Positions 10,862 through 21,176 of a stretch of DNA of 51,552 bases are shown here, in pieces (position 1 is the stretch's first letter; every line of letters starts with the position of its first letter). The translations under genes were made by a program, and so were the position numbers. Under the pieces are notes generated by a model. The model saw only the letters and a program-made list of their open reading frames with translations, had not been told where the DNA came from and did no database searches. This DNA is from Scytalidium lignicola (Eukaryota; Ascomycota; Leotiomycetes), in NCBI GenBank assembly GCA_002812745.2, contig NCSJ02000304.1, positions 1-51,552 on the forward strand, in the 5' to 3' direction.

Positions 10862-11110
10862 TTAATCAACTCTCGGATCATCAAGGACGTAAAATTCGGG
10901 ATTTCCCTGATCAAAAATTGACCAATTATCAATAAATCCTGACCCCAGAAACCAGTCAGGGGTGGCTCCAATTGATGGATCGAGTGGTTCCCACTGATGA
11001 TCCCCAGAAGGGGTATTAACTGCCTCCTGTTCAGTCTGTGAATATAAGGCATTGGCGTTTTCTGGTTGTTGTTCAATACTGCTGTGCAGATTTCCTTGTA
11101 CGATAGGATC
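10862..11110 (-). pseudogene. Orphan last exon with the look of a fungal regulator C-terminus
   Basis: A minus-strand frame of 82 residues runs from an acceptor-like TTAG at 11111 to a TAA at 10862. It reads as an acidic, Gln-rich tail with ATPDWFLGSGFIDNW and YVLDDPRVD at the end, a style seen at C-termini of Zn2Cys6 transcription factors. Nothing upstream on the same strand (11111-12600) looks coding, so the rest of the gene is missing or unrecognisable. The assignment rests on composition and style, not on a catalytic motif. Confidence 0.45.
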
Positions 11111-12539
11111 CTAACCTTCGGGTTTTAACATAAGTTACTATTCCCTTAGTCTAAGCCAGAGAAGAACAAAGACTTTACAACAGTGAGTGAGAGATGCAGA
11201 AAGCCTGAGCGATAGCATACTGTTACTTATTTTCCTTTACTATATTTAACAATAGGTAAACCACGGCATTGATCCACGTGTAGCGGTGTGGGTAAGAAGG
11301 AAAGACCTACAGCGCCGCAATAACTTGTATCGACTTTTCCAGTTAGATTAATGTATTAAATGTCGTATAATCCTAGTAATCAAATAACCAACCGAATGTG
11401 ACGCTTCGTCTGACTGGTTAATATGCCGCTATATCTAGCCGCTATCAATGAAGATCAATGAGGGGCTGAGTAGATGATGATGCGCTGATAGGATAGGGAG
11501 TAAAATATGGTTTATACCCGTATCGTTACCTAAACTTGGTTGGTATGGTTATTTTCTGGGGTTGTTAATCTAGACTCTAAAGTAAGTAGGCGCATGGTGC
11601 TGGCACTTTCATAGGATGTGCTTATAGCCCATTACTTCCTTCCCTCTAGTTTTAAAAAAAGGCACTGCTGGCTCCGACACTAATAATTGAACCTTCATCT
11701 CTTTAAACTCGTTTTTAATTTGCGGAGAACTGAAGTGCAAAAGGTTTTTTTTTTCTTTTTCTTTCCTTTTTTTTNCGAAAGTGATAATATTCGTGGCAAG
11801 GTTGGAGGAGTGCAGTTTCTCCTTAGTAGTTCCCGTTTAAGAACATCTAGGATCCTTTGGGACACAAGTTACACTTGACATCAGATTTGGGCTTACACCA
11901 CATCCGCAATCAGCCCCAACAGCAGATCTTCAAGGGTTACTACTATCTTTGGTTAGAATTGTACAACTGCCGCTTCAGTTCATCCTCAAGCAGAGTTAAA
12001 CATTTAGTGATTTGCACTCCTATAGCTTAATCTGGAACTCTGAGACTAGATAGTACGGAAATGTCTCATTTCAACCGAGCTCGCATGGACTCCCAGTTAC
12101 TTAACCTACTGTTCCCTGCCACCAACATGATAGGCTCCTATTACCATTGAAATTCAACTTATTCGGATTATGATTTTACTAAACCAGCCTCATTATTAAA
12201 TTTAAAGGCATATAAATGTGTACAACATGAGATTGAGTCGGATTTTCCTATGTTTTCTACAACTTTGCCTCTGAATGGCGCATATCTGAGGCAGTTGACT
12301 TACTGTACATAGGAACAGTGCCTTATCAGATGATACGCTAACTCCATTCACTCGGGATCCTAATACTTGACAATTATCAGAACAAAAATATCTATATAAA
12401 CACTGCGATATCCGTGAAAACTGAGCTCGAATTCGAACGACACAGAAAGATATATCAACGGCCCCATTCAATCAAACCAACTTATTTGATCACAAGAGTA
12501 TTCTGCTATATCTGTCTTTCAAATTTTTCTAGAGCCTCC
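11111..12539. other. Intergenic, no gene recognised
   Basis: No supported frame was found. A pyrimidine-rich tract ends in T8 and a single N at 11775, one of five such Ns in the window. The last 100 bases should be the promoter of the secreted-protein pseudogene. Confidence 0.5.
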
Positions 12540-12547
12540 TATAAAAA
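12540..12547 (+). promoter_or_regulatory. TATA box of the secreted-protein gene
   Basis: TATAAAAA lies 58 bases upstream of the ATG at 12605, a usual TATA position for a fungal gene with a short leader. Confidence 0.4.
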
Positions 12548-12604
12548 GCTCTGCAACAGTCATATAACGCAAACATCACGCTGAAAAATTCAACAGATAT
12601 ACTA

Positions 12605-13267
12605 ATGTTTTTCAATAAGTTGGCCCTCATCCTCACGGCCTCCCTAGTAGGCTTGGTGCTATGCCATCCAACATTGCCCGATATCCCAGAGGGCTTCAAG
12701 GTCATCGAACAGTACCAAGTCGACAATGCCACTGTGACTTGGTATGGGGACGCAGATCCCGTCAAGCGCTCTACAGACAGCCTCAATCGTTGAGATTGCG
12801 GCCAAAACACTCAAGTGTGATCAAATTCCAATCAGGCAAATGTAATTGTTTGCGAATTAGTTATTGGGACTCTCGGATCACAGGGCATCCCTGACAACCC
12901 TCGGTCAATTTGTATTTCCGATACCAGTCACAGAAGACAATGCTGCGTCAGCTGGGAAAATCCACTCACTGGAGCTGTTAGATCTGATCTCATCGGTGAT
13001 GTCCAAGGATCCATCTCTGCGTGTTCTATGAATGGTTGGGTGTCCGCCCGTTCATTAGGCACTCTTCTCGGGTCGACTTATACCGATCAGTGTTTGTCGA
13101 ACCAGCCAAAGCATTGTACTGAGGATCTGGAAGATAGTCGGCATCTCTCCCAGAGGGATGTATGTTGTACGAAGACAAGGGGCGAAAGTGTTGGAGATGA
13201 AAATGAACGATTAAGGAGTCTCACAGGGAACATTGAAATTGCAATTCTTAAACATCACTCTTGTTAA
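12605..13267 (+). pseudogene. Small secreted WD-like-domain protein, broken by two TGA codons
   Basis: An ATG opens a frame with a clear signal peptide (about residues 1-20, ending VLCHP), then LPDIPEGFKVIEQYQ and TWYGDADPVKR, the usual start of small secreted fungal WD-like proteins. The same frame continues to 13267 (221 codons), with the family features DNPRSICISD, RRQCCVSWENPLTGAV and DQCLSNQPKHC. It is interrupted by TGA at 12791 and at 12818, only eight codons apart, just before the conserved Cys-rich half. No GT-AG intron of reasonable size removes both stops. The simplest reading is a recent pseudogene of a secreted, Cys-rich protein; a sequencing error or a population polymorphism is possible. 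The family function is unknown. The name is from recalled family style, so it is moderately sure. Confidence 0.65.
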
Positions 13268-13835
13268 CTATTGTTATCATTGAGCTCAATATTACATTCT
13301 TTTCTCAATCTAGTAATTGCGGCATATCATTCTTTTCAATGAAAGGCTAATCATTTATCCTGTCAGGCTGTTAATCAGTTGAGAGTTAGTTGATTGAAAT
13401 TTAAAGAGTAAGAAAGAACATGGATATTGAATTGAGAGATACAAACGTCTGACTGTATTGTGGATAGCTTAATTCAACAACTAGTACTATAATACTCACA
13501 TTAGTTTAACATCTCACGTCCTATTTTTCTCTTCACTTAACCCGTTAATCCATTTACTTTAGCTAGCTTATCGAAATTGTCGTATATTTTAGCACTCATG
13601 GAAGTTCCAGACAGGATTATCTAACACTTATAAGTCTTCACTTAACAATTAGTGGATTTCATAATCATGATATTGGGACACAGTCTAACACAAGTGAATA
13701 TAATTATAACTCCTACACTCCCATCCTTCCGGCAGCCAAGTTTATAATCATACAGAAGATCTTTCCTGGATAAGCAACGTTAGGTTTTTTTCTCCTACGA
13801 TCATGCGATCGCCTCGTACTCAAATCAGCAATCCT
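13268..13835. other. Intergenic, no gene recognised
   Basis: AT-rich sequence between convergent genes. I see no coding frame or clear repeat. Confidence 0.5.
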
Positions 13836-14264
13836 TCAATTCCCATACAGTCTCCAACCCAGCCACGAAACGAAAGGGACCATCCCGCCCCAGTGACTAA
13901 AAGCTTTGCTCTTCAACTTCTCGCCAGCGCACAGCCAAACAATCAAGCCATCTCCCAAAGCAGCAACGCAAAGCACCTCCGAAAAGATAGTGACAGCTTC
14001 ATCTAACCCCTTATACTGGAGTGCGAAGTACGTGAGACCGAAACAGAGATTGCGTAACCCTTTAGCGTACACCATAGGTGAAACTATGCCATCTGCGGGG
14101 ACGGCGGTGGTCTTCTTGTCGGCTGAGGACGATCCGGGAGGAGAGGATTCAAGAGGCAAGCCAAAGATTTCATAATCGGCCTTGGGAGCCACAAAACTCA
14201 GTAGGCCAAGGCCTGTGAAGGCCCCCCCAAAGATGTAAGCAGGAATTGGAGAGAGGTTAGACAT
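13836..14264 (-). CDS. DUF4267-type small membrane protein
   Basis: The gene is a single exon of 142 aa. It has about four hydrophobic segments: residues 8-26 (AYIFGGAFTGLGLLSFVAP), 66-86 around YAKGLRNLCFGLTYFAL, 92-112 around FSEVLCVAALGDGLIVW, and a C-terminal stretch ending WLGWRLYGN. The arrangement, including a GLRNLCFGLTY block after the second loop and a GDGLIVW helix, fits the DUF4267 family of small integral membrane proteins. Function is unknown for the family. A Ser-rich loop (ESSPPGSSSADKK) lies between helices 1 and 2. The ATG at 14264 is the first in frame. The gene looks intact. Confidence 0.7.
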   Translation of the reverse strand: MSNLSPIPAYIFGGAFTGLGLLSFVAPKADYEIFGLPLESSPPGSSSADKKTTAVPADGIVSPMVYAKGLRNLCFGLTYFALQYKGLDEAVTIFSEVLCVAALGDGLIVWLCAGEKLKSKAFSHWGGMVPFVSWLGWRLYGN

Positions 14265-14575
14265 TTTAAAATCTTTGCAAAATGCAGAAAGGTAGTAGAT
14301 TTTGCAGTGAATATTAGGAACGGTGGTAACGGTGGTAACGGATATAAAGCTTAAGATCGAAGACTTGAGAGCAGGCTGACAGGATGCTCGCTGGGCGTGG
14401 CTGCCTAGCTACGCACGTGATCTAGAGACAACCCCATTAAAACAACCACCAAAACAACCACCAAAACAACTTCACTCTACATCAGGAGTCACGCATTCAA
14501 TTTATCGATATAGATATTAGAGAGAGTAGGCCAATGACCAACATTGAGCTTTTGCACATATTGGCGCGGAACACA
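14265..14575. other. Spacer with short tandem motifs
   Basis: Upstream of the DUF4267-type gene are two copies of GGTGGTAAC near 14320-14340 and an AAAACAACCACC tandem near 14438-14470. No gene was seen. Confidence 0.5.
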
Positions 14576-14878
14576 TACATCGGCCAACCAACTGATTAAA
14601 TGAGTGTCTTAATTGATGCCTTAAGCTTTAAGCGTAAATTTGTTTTTGAGTCAGTCAGGAAGAGATCTGCCAGACTACAAGATACTTCTTGATCTAGTAC
14701 TCTCATGTTAAGATTCTCAAAGGATACAAGCAGATAAAGAACAGAGTATAAATATATGTAATAAAATAAAATAATCTTAAGTTTAAATTTATTTATTAGA
14801 ACAGTAAACTAAAATAACTAACTAAATCTGAATTATCGTCAATATTATCATGACTACTACATCTCAATGCCTCACCTT
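14576..14878. repeat. Mutated copy of the 3' end of the 820-aa gene
   Basis: This stretch aligns with 16594-16881, about 2 kb away in the same orientation. The copy includes the last codons of the unknown minus-strand gene: read on the minus strand it still gives NIDDNSDLVSYF and a TAA stop, against DIDDNSDLVNYF in the live gene. The rest of the gene is not present beside it. Compared with the other copy this one mostly shows C-to-T and G-to-A changes, plus an eight-base insertion near 14582. It is a decayed fragment of a duplicated unit. Confidence 0.8.
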
Positions 14879-15096
14879 GAATTAAAATGAATTAAGTAAG
14901 GGAGCACGGATATTTACAACCTCTTTAAAGTCTACATCTATAAGGGCATCACAGTGCTGATGGAAGGACAACTAAGAAGCACAAAAGTCGAGACAAAACA
15001 TACCCATTAAAAGTTTCTCTTTTTAGTAGAAAGTGGGATCGAAATGCTGGATATCTATCGTCTATAACCTTATGATGACAATCTAGCAAAAAAACC

Positions 15097-16044
15097 CTAA
15101 ACAACATTCTTCAGCGGCTGGTTGGCAAGGAACCGCCGCAGATTGTTCTGGATCAGCACTTCTGCATCCTGCGGCCTCCCTCCCGCTGCATGTGGCGACA
15201 CGATAAGATTGGGCGCCTTCCAAAGCTTGTCTCCCTCCGGCAGCGGCTCTGTCTCAAAGACATCCAGCGCCGCACCACCAATTATGCCCTTATCAAGCGC
15301 ATCTACTAAAGCGGCCTCATCGACAGACATTCCTCGACCAACGTTGATAACCCAGGCATGCTTGGGCAGCAGAGCCAACCTCTCCGCGTTAAGCGCGTGC
15401 CGTGTGGAGGCAGAACCAGGGAGGATCATGACGAGGGCGTCGGTCTGGGGAAGAAGCTCTGGTAGGCTGTCTTCGCCATAGATCTGGATGCCGTCTCTCA
15501 CACCGGGGGTGCGGGCCACGCCCTTCACCTGAGAGCCTAGGAGGGTGAGGCTAGGGACTAGGGCCTTTGCGATGTTGCCAAATCCCCAGATGAGGATGCG
15601 GGCATCGCGGAGAGTGCGGAATGAGTCCTTGGGACGGTCTGGCTGGGGGCCGCCGAGATGACCGGGCCATTTGCCTTGTAGCTGGTAGTCACGCATCTCG
15701 TAGAAACGGCGGGCTGCATTGAGAAGGAGACCGAGGGTGTGTTCGGCGACAGTGCGATCATGGAGACCAGAGCCAGTGGTAACGATGACGCGAGAAGTGT
15801 CGAAGCCAGCATTCAGGACGTCGTTGGGTCCTGCGGCAAGAGACTGGATCCAGCGGAGCTTGGACAGATTTTTCTGGGCGTAGGAGAGATTGGCTGGAGA
15901 GTTGCACCAGGTGATGAGGATTTCCGCATCGTGATGCTCGGCGGGGATCTCTGCGGCCTTGTGGTCGTACGGCTGGAGGTCAACCAAGAAGCCTCGGAGG
16001 CTGTCGATATCCAGGACGAGGGATGTGGGGTAGAGGAGCTTCAT
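15097..16044 (-). CDS. D-isomer-specific 2-hydroxyacid dehydrogenase
   Basis: A single exon encodes 315 aa from the ATG at 16044; the frame is open further upstream to 16182 but without an ATG. NAD(P)-dependent enzymes of this family reduce 2-keto acids to D-2-hydroxy acids, or the reverse. The Rossmann motif is GFGNIA at 154-159, with Ala where the third Gly is usual. Catalytic residues are Arg237 (NVGRGMS), Glu266 (DVFETEPLP) and His285 (SPHAAG). The N-terminal substrate-binding part carries the family block around RWIQSLAAGPNDVL. Length and motifs are complete, so the enzyme should be active; the substrate (glyoxylate, hydroxypyruvate or other) cannot be told. Codon use is richer in G+C than in neighbouring genes. 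Confidence 0.9.
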   Translation of the reverse strand: MKLLYPTSLVLDIDSLRGFLVDLQPYDHKAAEIPAEHHDAEILITWCNSPANLSYAQKNLSKLRWIQSLAAGPNDVLNAGFDTSRVIVTTGSGLHDRTVAEHTLGLLLNAARRFYEMRDYQLQGKWPGHLGGPQPDRPKDSFRTLRDARILIWGFGNIAKALVPSLTLLGSQVKGVARTPGVRDGIQIYGEDSLPELLPQTDALVMILPGSASTRHALNAERLALLPKHAWVINVGRGMSVDEAALVDALDKGIIGGAALDVFETEPLPEGDKLWKAPNLIVSPHAAGGRPQDAEVLIQNNLRRFLANQPLKNVV

Positions 16045-16244
16045 GGTGGATCTGGATAGTATCGGGCTCACAAGGTGGCGCTGGTGAAGCTGCGTGCTGG
16101 AATTCGCAGAGAGTCTGGGAATGATGCAGGAGAGATGCCGAGGTGGAAGAGTTTTATTATGCACTGGATCTTCCAAGAGCAAGATGGCTTTGGCCTTGGA
16201 CTCTGGGTGAAATCCGACACGATGGGGAAGAAACTGAGACCCCG

Positions 16245-16487
16245 CTTGGATTCAACTTTTGCAACCTCCTTTTACGCGCGGCTGATAATGGCTTCGTCTG
16301 TACCTCATCCTTTGCTAGTTCATCTTCCGAATTTGACGGAACTTCATAATCTTCATATAATTATAAAGTATAGTTGAATAATAATTAATTAATTAAAAAG
16401 AAGAAACTTGTTCACACGGCTGTGTTATTGCACAGTCGCCTTGAATATGATGTGCGCAAAAGGAGGTTGCAAAAGCTGAATCCAAAC
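16245..16487. repeat. 34-base inverted repeat pair, possible MITE
   Basis: The arm at about 16245-16279 (starting CTTGGATTCAACTTTTGC) is matched in reverse complement by 16454-16487 (ending AAAAGCTGAATCCAAAC). Only a few mismatches separate the arms, and the spacer is about 175 bases with no coding frame. Size and layout fit a small non-autonomous DNA element. The right arm lies just before a T7-N site and the duplicated 3' tail of the 820-aa gene. I did not find an obvious target duplication. Confidence 0.65.
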
Positions 16488-16593
16488 ACTCTTTTGCTTC
16501 CTTTTTTGTTAATCCTTGGATGTACTCCTACTAGCGTTTTGAAGCCCCTATTAGCAAGTTTTTCTTTTGTAAGCTTTTTTTNGACTAAAGGAG

Positions 16594-16881
16594 TACATCG
16601 ACTGATTAAATGAGTGTCTTAATTGATATCTTAAGCTTTAGGTATCAATTCGGTTTTGAGCCAGCCAGGACGAGATCTGTTAGACTACAAGATCTTCCCG
16701 ATCTATTCTCATCTTAAGATTCCTAAGGGATACAAGTATAGAATCGGGTATAAATACATGTAATAAAATTAAACTATATTAAATTTAGATCTATTTATTA
16801 GAACAGTGAACCAAAATAATTAACTAGATCCGAATTATCGTCAATATCATCGTGACTACCATCACTCAATACCTCAACCTT
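16594..16881. repeat. Second copy of the duplicated tail, overlapping the live gene end
   Basis: This is the partner of 14576-14878. It starts near TACATCGACTGATTAAATGAG and runs through about 200 bases of downstream flank into the last 84 bases of the 820-aa coding region. It has fewer C-to-T type changes than the other copy. Confidence 0.8.
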
Positions 16882-19424
16882 ATGCTGATCATATATCGGC
16901 TCAATGAGTATCCTCCCACTTGCTCTTGTTTCATCCGGTGCGTCTTTCATTGCTTGTCGCACGCATCTCACCACCATCTTCTTTCCATCCTTCCAGGCGT
17001 CCTCATCATCGCTCCGCGCACTGAACTTAGTGCTACAAACTGTAGTGCATAGCTCCACCTCGATCTTTACAATTTGATCTCGCGGTACTCGTTTCAATTT
17101 CGCAATGCCGTTTGTGATATCTGATAAAGTTGCATTGACGAATTTTCCATCTTCCCAGCGCTCGATGGCGTATCTCGGATAGTGAGTTACGACCCATAGT
17201 CTCAATGAGCCCTTGGATTGTGGTTTGGAGGACTTGGACAGGGTGTTTGGAGATGAGTTGCTCTCTTGGGTAGACTGTGCTGATATAGTATTTTCAGCTG
17301 AAATTGGCAGATTGCTGACATCGTTGATCAACCTGGTTGTAGAGTCTCGACGTATATGGCCCGGAGAATTGGGAGAAGTTGGAGGCGTAGAAATAACCAT
17401 TGCATTTTCACTTGTAGAACGAGGCTCTAAACCTTGTTTGTAGGCCTGATCAGAAACTAGGCTTTCGACTGTAGGCTCTACATCCGAAACCATAGTTTTA
17501 GTATTGTTGCTTTTCAGTGCATAAATTTGCGTCAGGTGCTGTACTATTGCCTTCTTCTTTTCGACATCGAAAATATCGACCATTGATTCGTTCACCAACT
17601 TTTGCACAATATCCATGGAATTCGCAAGAGTTGTGACAGCTGCTGCAACGTCATCTACCCTATCTTTAGAAGTAACTAAATCATTAGGTCTCGGGGCATA
17701 TATGGAGTTGTATATTGGTTGTATGACTTCCTTAGCAACATTTCCAGTCGAGGAGCCTGCCTTGACTGGGGTTGTAGTCCGGATTAAGGGTGTAGCCTCG
17801 TTGTGAGATGTAATGTTAGATGGAGACTCATTTAGAGTGGGTGATGTCGTGAGATTTGTAGGCGCTGCTTGGGCGGGTGTCGTTGAGTGGGTTGGGGGAA
17901 CAGTCGGAGTTGATGGTATAACTTTAGTCTGGGTCTGAGTCGTGCGCGTTGTTTTTGTTGGAGGCATGGTATGATGACTTAATAGTGTCGTCTGGATTGT
18001 GGAGGCTGGCTGGGTTGGAAGTGTAGCATGAGATGGTAGCGCGGCTTGAGTTTGAGGTGTAGACTCAATTGGAGAGATGACCAGACTTGTACGTCCGAGC
18101 TGGGGTTCTGTAGTACTTGCTGAGCGTGTCTCGTTTGTTGAAGATGCCGAACTAGATTGTAAGATTTGAGGAACTGGTAACTGGGAGTTTTGAGATATCG
18201 CTACATTCTGTGCATTTGCTTGGATTTTGCGGGATCTGCCACCTTTCCTCGGTCCTGTGGGTGGTTTCTTTTGAGGTCTTTTTGTTGTTTGATTTGCTTG
18301 ATTTGCTTGATTTGCTTGCTGGGCCATCGGTACCATCGGTGCCATTGGAGCTATAGATGGTCTGGACGGAGGATCGTATTGAACGAAAGAATTTTGAGTG
18401 ATTGTGGTAGTTCCACAGAGGTTTTCGTGTATTTGAGATGCTTCAGATGCAGATTCCTCTTGTTCCACAGCTCCAGTGATGTATTCACTACTATAGGTCA
18501 TTTCGCCAATCTGTTCTGTTTCCATTCTACGAAACTCATCTTCGATATCTATAGAGACGGCATCCATGGATAGTTGAGGGAGCCCTGGGGGACCGTGAAC
18601 TCCAAGAATTTTTCTAGATATCTTTCTACCATCATGTTCATCATTGACGTTATGTATCTCGGCGTGCACTCTTTTGCGCAAACTTCTTCTAGATAAGTTA
18701 TCACCCTAGAACAATTAGCCCCATGTATAAGATAGAAGATGGCATAAACGTACTACCGGTTCATCAGGAACATCATATATATCAACTTGAGATGGAGCAT
18801 AAATGCTAGTTTGAGAACTTGATGTTGCTGGCCTATTTCTGCCGTTAACTCTTGAGGACACAACTGTTTGATCTGCATTATTAACAGCACTCAATAACTT
18901 ACCTAGAACCTTCTGAGCTTGGTGTTATAACCTCAGCATACGGCTCCGGTGCCACAGCATCATGTGAAGGGCGATCCGTTGTAATTTCCTGCCATGCGGC
19001 ATGAATTGGATCTAAGTTCCGTCTCCAGAAAGTCTCAGTCAAAAGTCTAATGATTCTATAATGTCTTATAGTTAGTGGATTTCCTTGTAATTGTGATGAC
19101 GAAGTTGGTGAATGGAGAGGTATACTCTTCACTGTCCTCAGGACACCTCAGGTCGCCCGGTCTCGACCAACTGCGGCCGGGCGACCAGAAGCGTAGATCG
19201 TTATGTTCATTGTAGAGAAACTTTGTGGCCATATCTTTCAAGCCTTCTTGAACACTTGAATTTTCCCTTTTTATTAGCTTGGCTCCTGGCTGGCCGTTCG
19301 GAGTTTCGTATCTATTTCTCCAAGTCTCCAGAGCTTCTCGAAACATTACGACGTCTCTTGGTGGCGCTTTATCAAACCCTAAGGCCCTGAACAACTGCTG
19401 CATCTGGGACCAATCAACCTGCAT
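16798..19424 (-). CDS. Unrecognised T/P/S-rich protein, 820 aa
   Basis: I rebuilt four exons: 19424-19126, 19064-18903, 18850-18757 and 18705-16798. Phases match, introns are 51-61 nt, and translation starts at the ATG MQVDWSQMQQL. I do not recognise the protein. Its N-terminal 150 residues look folded (LFRALGFDKAPPRDVVMF, ALETWRNRYE, LLTETFWRRNLDPIHAAW). The middle is disordered: Thr/Pro/Ser/Gln-rich, with three QAN repeats (encoded by a nine-base tandem near 18290-18320) and a basic patch (GPRKGGRSRK). A helical segment around MDIVQKLVNESMVDIFDVEK follows. The C-terminal 150 residues are again ordered (SLRLWVVTHYPRYAIERWED) and acidic at the end. No signal peptide or membrane segment is seen. 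A mutated copy of its 3' end 2 kb downstream shows the locus has been duplicated, so it may belong to a multicopy or mobile unit. Confidence 0.7.
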
Positions 19425-21168
19425 GTCTTTCTACTGGCACAGTATTGAGACGCTGGAAGTCAGACTTTGTGATAGTATTTGTCAGTGAATTAAGAGAAAG
19501 CATTCCAACACGGTCGCGCGATAAATTCGGCCAGCATTGAAATATTTGTAATAAAAAAAAAATCAAGAAAATAGTAAGCTGTTGGTGGCTTGACCTTGGC
19601 TTTTAAATATTGTAGCATCAAGGGTTATCATTCAGGGTCATTTTCAAATTTCTTTTTCTAAGACATTTGGGAGGTTCAGGAACGCCTTTCAACGCTGCAT
19701 CTAAAATGCAGGGAAAACACGTTTTGTGTTCATTCCAGGGGTGTATCTCAACAGGGTATCATTCACCCTTTGGAAGGACAAAAAAGGGGTGGCTGGACAC
19801 GAGCAACTGCAAATTTACCCATGTTGATTTCGCAGCCTTGCCGTTGTGGATGTCTCTTCCTCCTCCTCCGAGATGCGCGAACCCTCTGGTGAGCGCCACC
19901 ATAATCTGAGTTGTCATTGCCTGGTAGAAAGGCATTTCAATGAAAATCGTGCGGCACAGGCACAGCCATTTGTGCCATGTCGACCTTTTGAGGAGAAGCC
20001 AGGGGGTGGCCTCCACAAAGTTGATTCATTATCTCCCAATATGATGGACTCGCTTCTCTAATAAGTTGTTCCAACATGCTCCAGCATAATAGCGGTGTAC
20101 CCGAATCGACTAGGATGATTCAGTCATCAGTTATCATATATTACAGCTAACTGTAGTAGAGAGGATATGCAGTTGGATTGACTTTTAGAAAGTCGAGATG
20201 CGTATCATGGTGTTGAGCGAGATTTTTACTTTTGATTGCCAAGACGTTGACCGTTTCTGTGCTCCGGAACCCAATCCCCGGAGGAGCTTCGAGGCTGGCA
20301 GATTGCCAGCCGAGTTATTATTGAGAAAATTCGGATTTTCTGTGTAACAACCGTAAACGAGCATCCTTTAATACCGGATTAGTGATGTTAAGCTATAATG
20401 GCTCGCTCCGAATAGTCAATTACGTTTGAATCTCTATCAACGCTATTGAATCTAAAGTCTAATATACAGTCTATATCACCCTTCTAGACTTGTTTCTCGA
20501 ACAAAGTGTCTCAAAATGACATTAGCCGTGTAGCACGCTCTTCATCTGGGAGAGGTAAAAATATGCATTTGGCGTCTGAAGAGTTGTAGAAAGCATGGGA
20601 GAAGTGAAGGATACACGGGCAGACGAGTAACAATATTCCGAAAACAGTCGAACAAGGTTTCTTAAGCCAGTAAAGGAGGCTCAAAAGGCAACAACTTTTA
20701 ATGAAGTTCAGTTATTCTCATATATTCCCTCTATTTATTTTCTGACAACCTTAGGCGATGGATTCTTCCATCTCTCTTCAGGCATTATGTTCCGCCTCTA
20801 CAATTCAAGCCTTTTCAGGTGTTAGGACCTTCTATCTCCGCAGAAAAAAACAAATATGAGGAGTAGACAAACATATTATCTGTACTCTAATTATTAAAAT
20901 TAATTTCCGGAAGCTTTACCGTATATTCACTACTATTTGCGCCGTTTTGTTGATATTTGTTCGTACGAACTTTGCACGTGCTCCTGTAAACAAGGTTTTT
21001 TGCCTCCTCACTTTTGCTCGTCGATCAATCGAATCACTGTTACACACCTACGTAGCGGGGAAAATACTCTCTTCGTTTGTCTTTTCGGCAACAAAGTCAA
21101 CGATTTCGATTTACTAGAAAATCATTTTACCTTCTGTCGTGACTATCTGCACTTAAGATCAGCCCTGC
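19425..21168. other. Intergenic, no gene recognised
   Basis: The block 19640-20060 has longer open frames on both strands and more GC than the rest, but none matches a family I know. The remainder is AT-rich. The end holds the leader of the F-box-like gene. Confidence 0.45.
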
Positions 21169-21176
21169 ATGTCACC

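Noticed and set aside
11687..11878. Phe-rich open frame spanning the N at 11775
   Set aside because: It is a translation of a pyrimidine tract; no protein features.
12791..12820. Reading the two TGA codons as programmed readthrough or a short intron
   Set aside because: No readthrough context was evident and the only GT-AG span nearby would be about 23 bases, below a usable intron length.
16045..16182. 46-codon N-terminal extension of the 2-hydroxyacid dehydrogenase
   Set aside because: The frame begins without an ATG; the family-like start is Met at 16044. A mitochondrial presequence was considered but lacks a start codon.
19667..20061. Overlapping open frames on both strands in a GC-richer patch
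   Set aside because: No family resemblance, no signal peptide or splice-supported extension; left as unexplained spacer.
20937..21176. N-terminal extension of the F-box-like frame (80 codons)
   Set aside because: It has no ATG start, and the family opening MGTRGL begins at 21177 in a strong start context.
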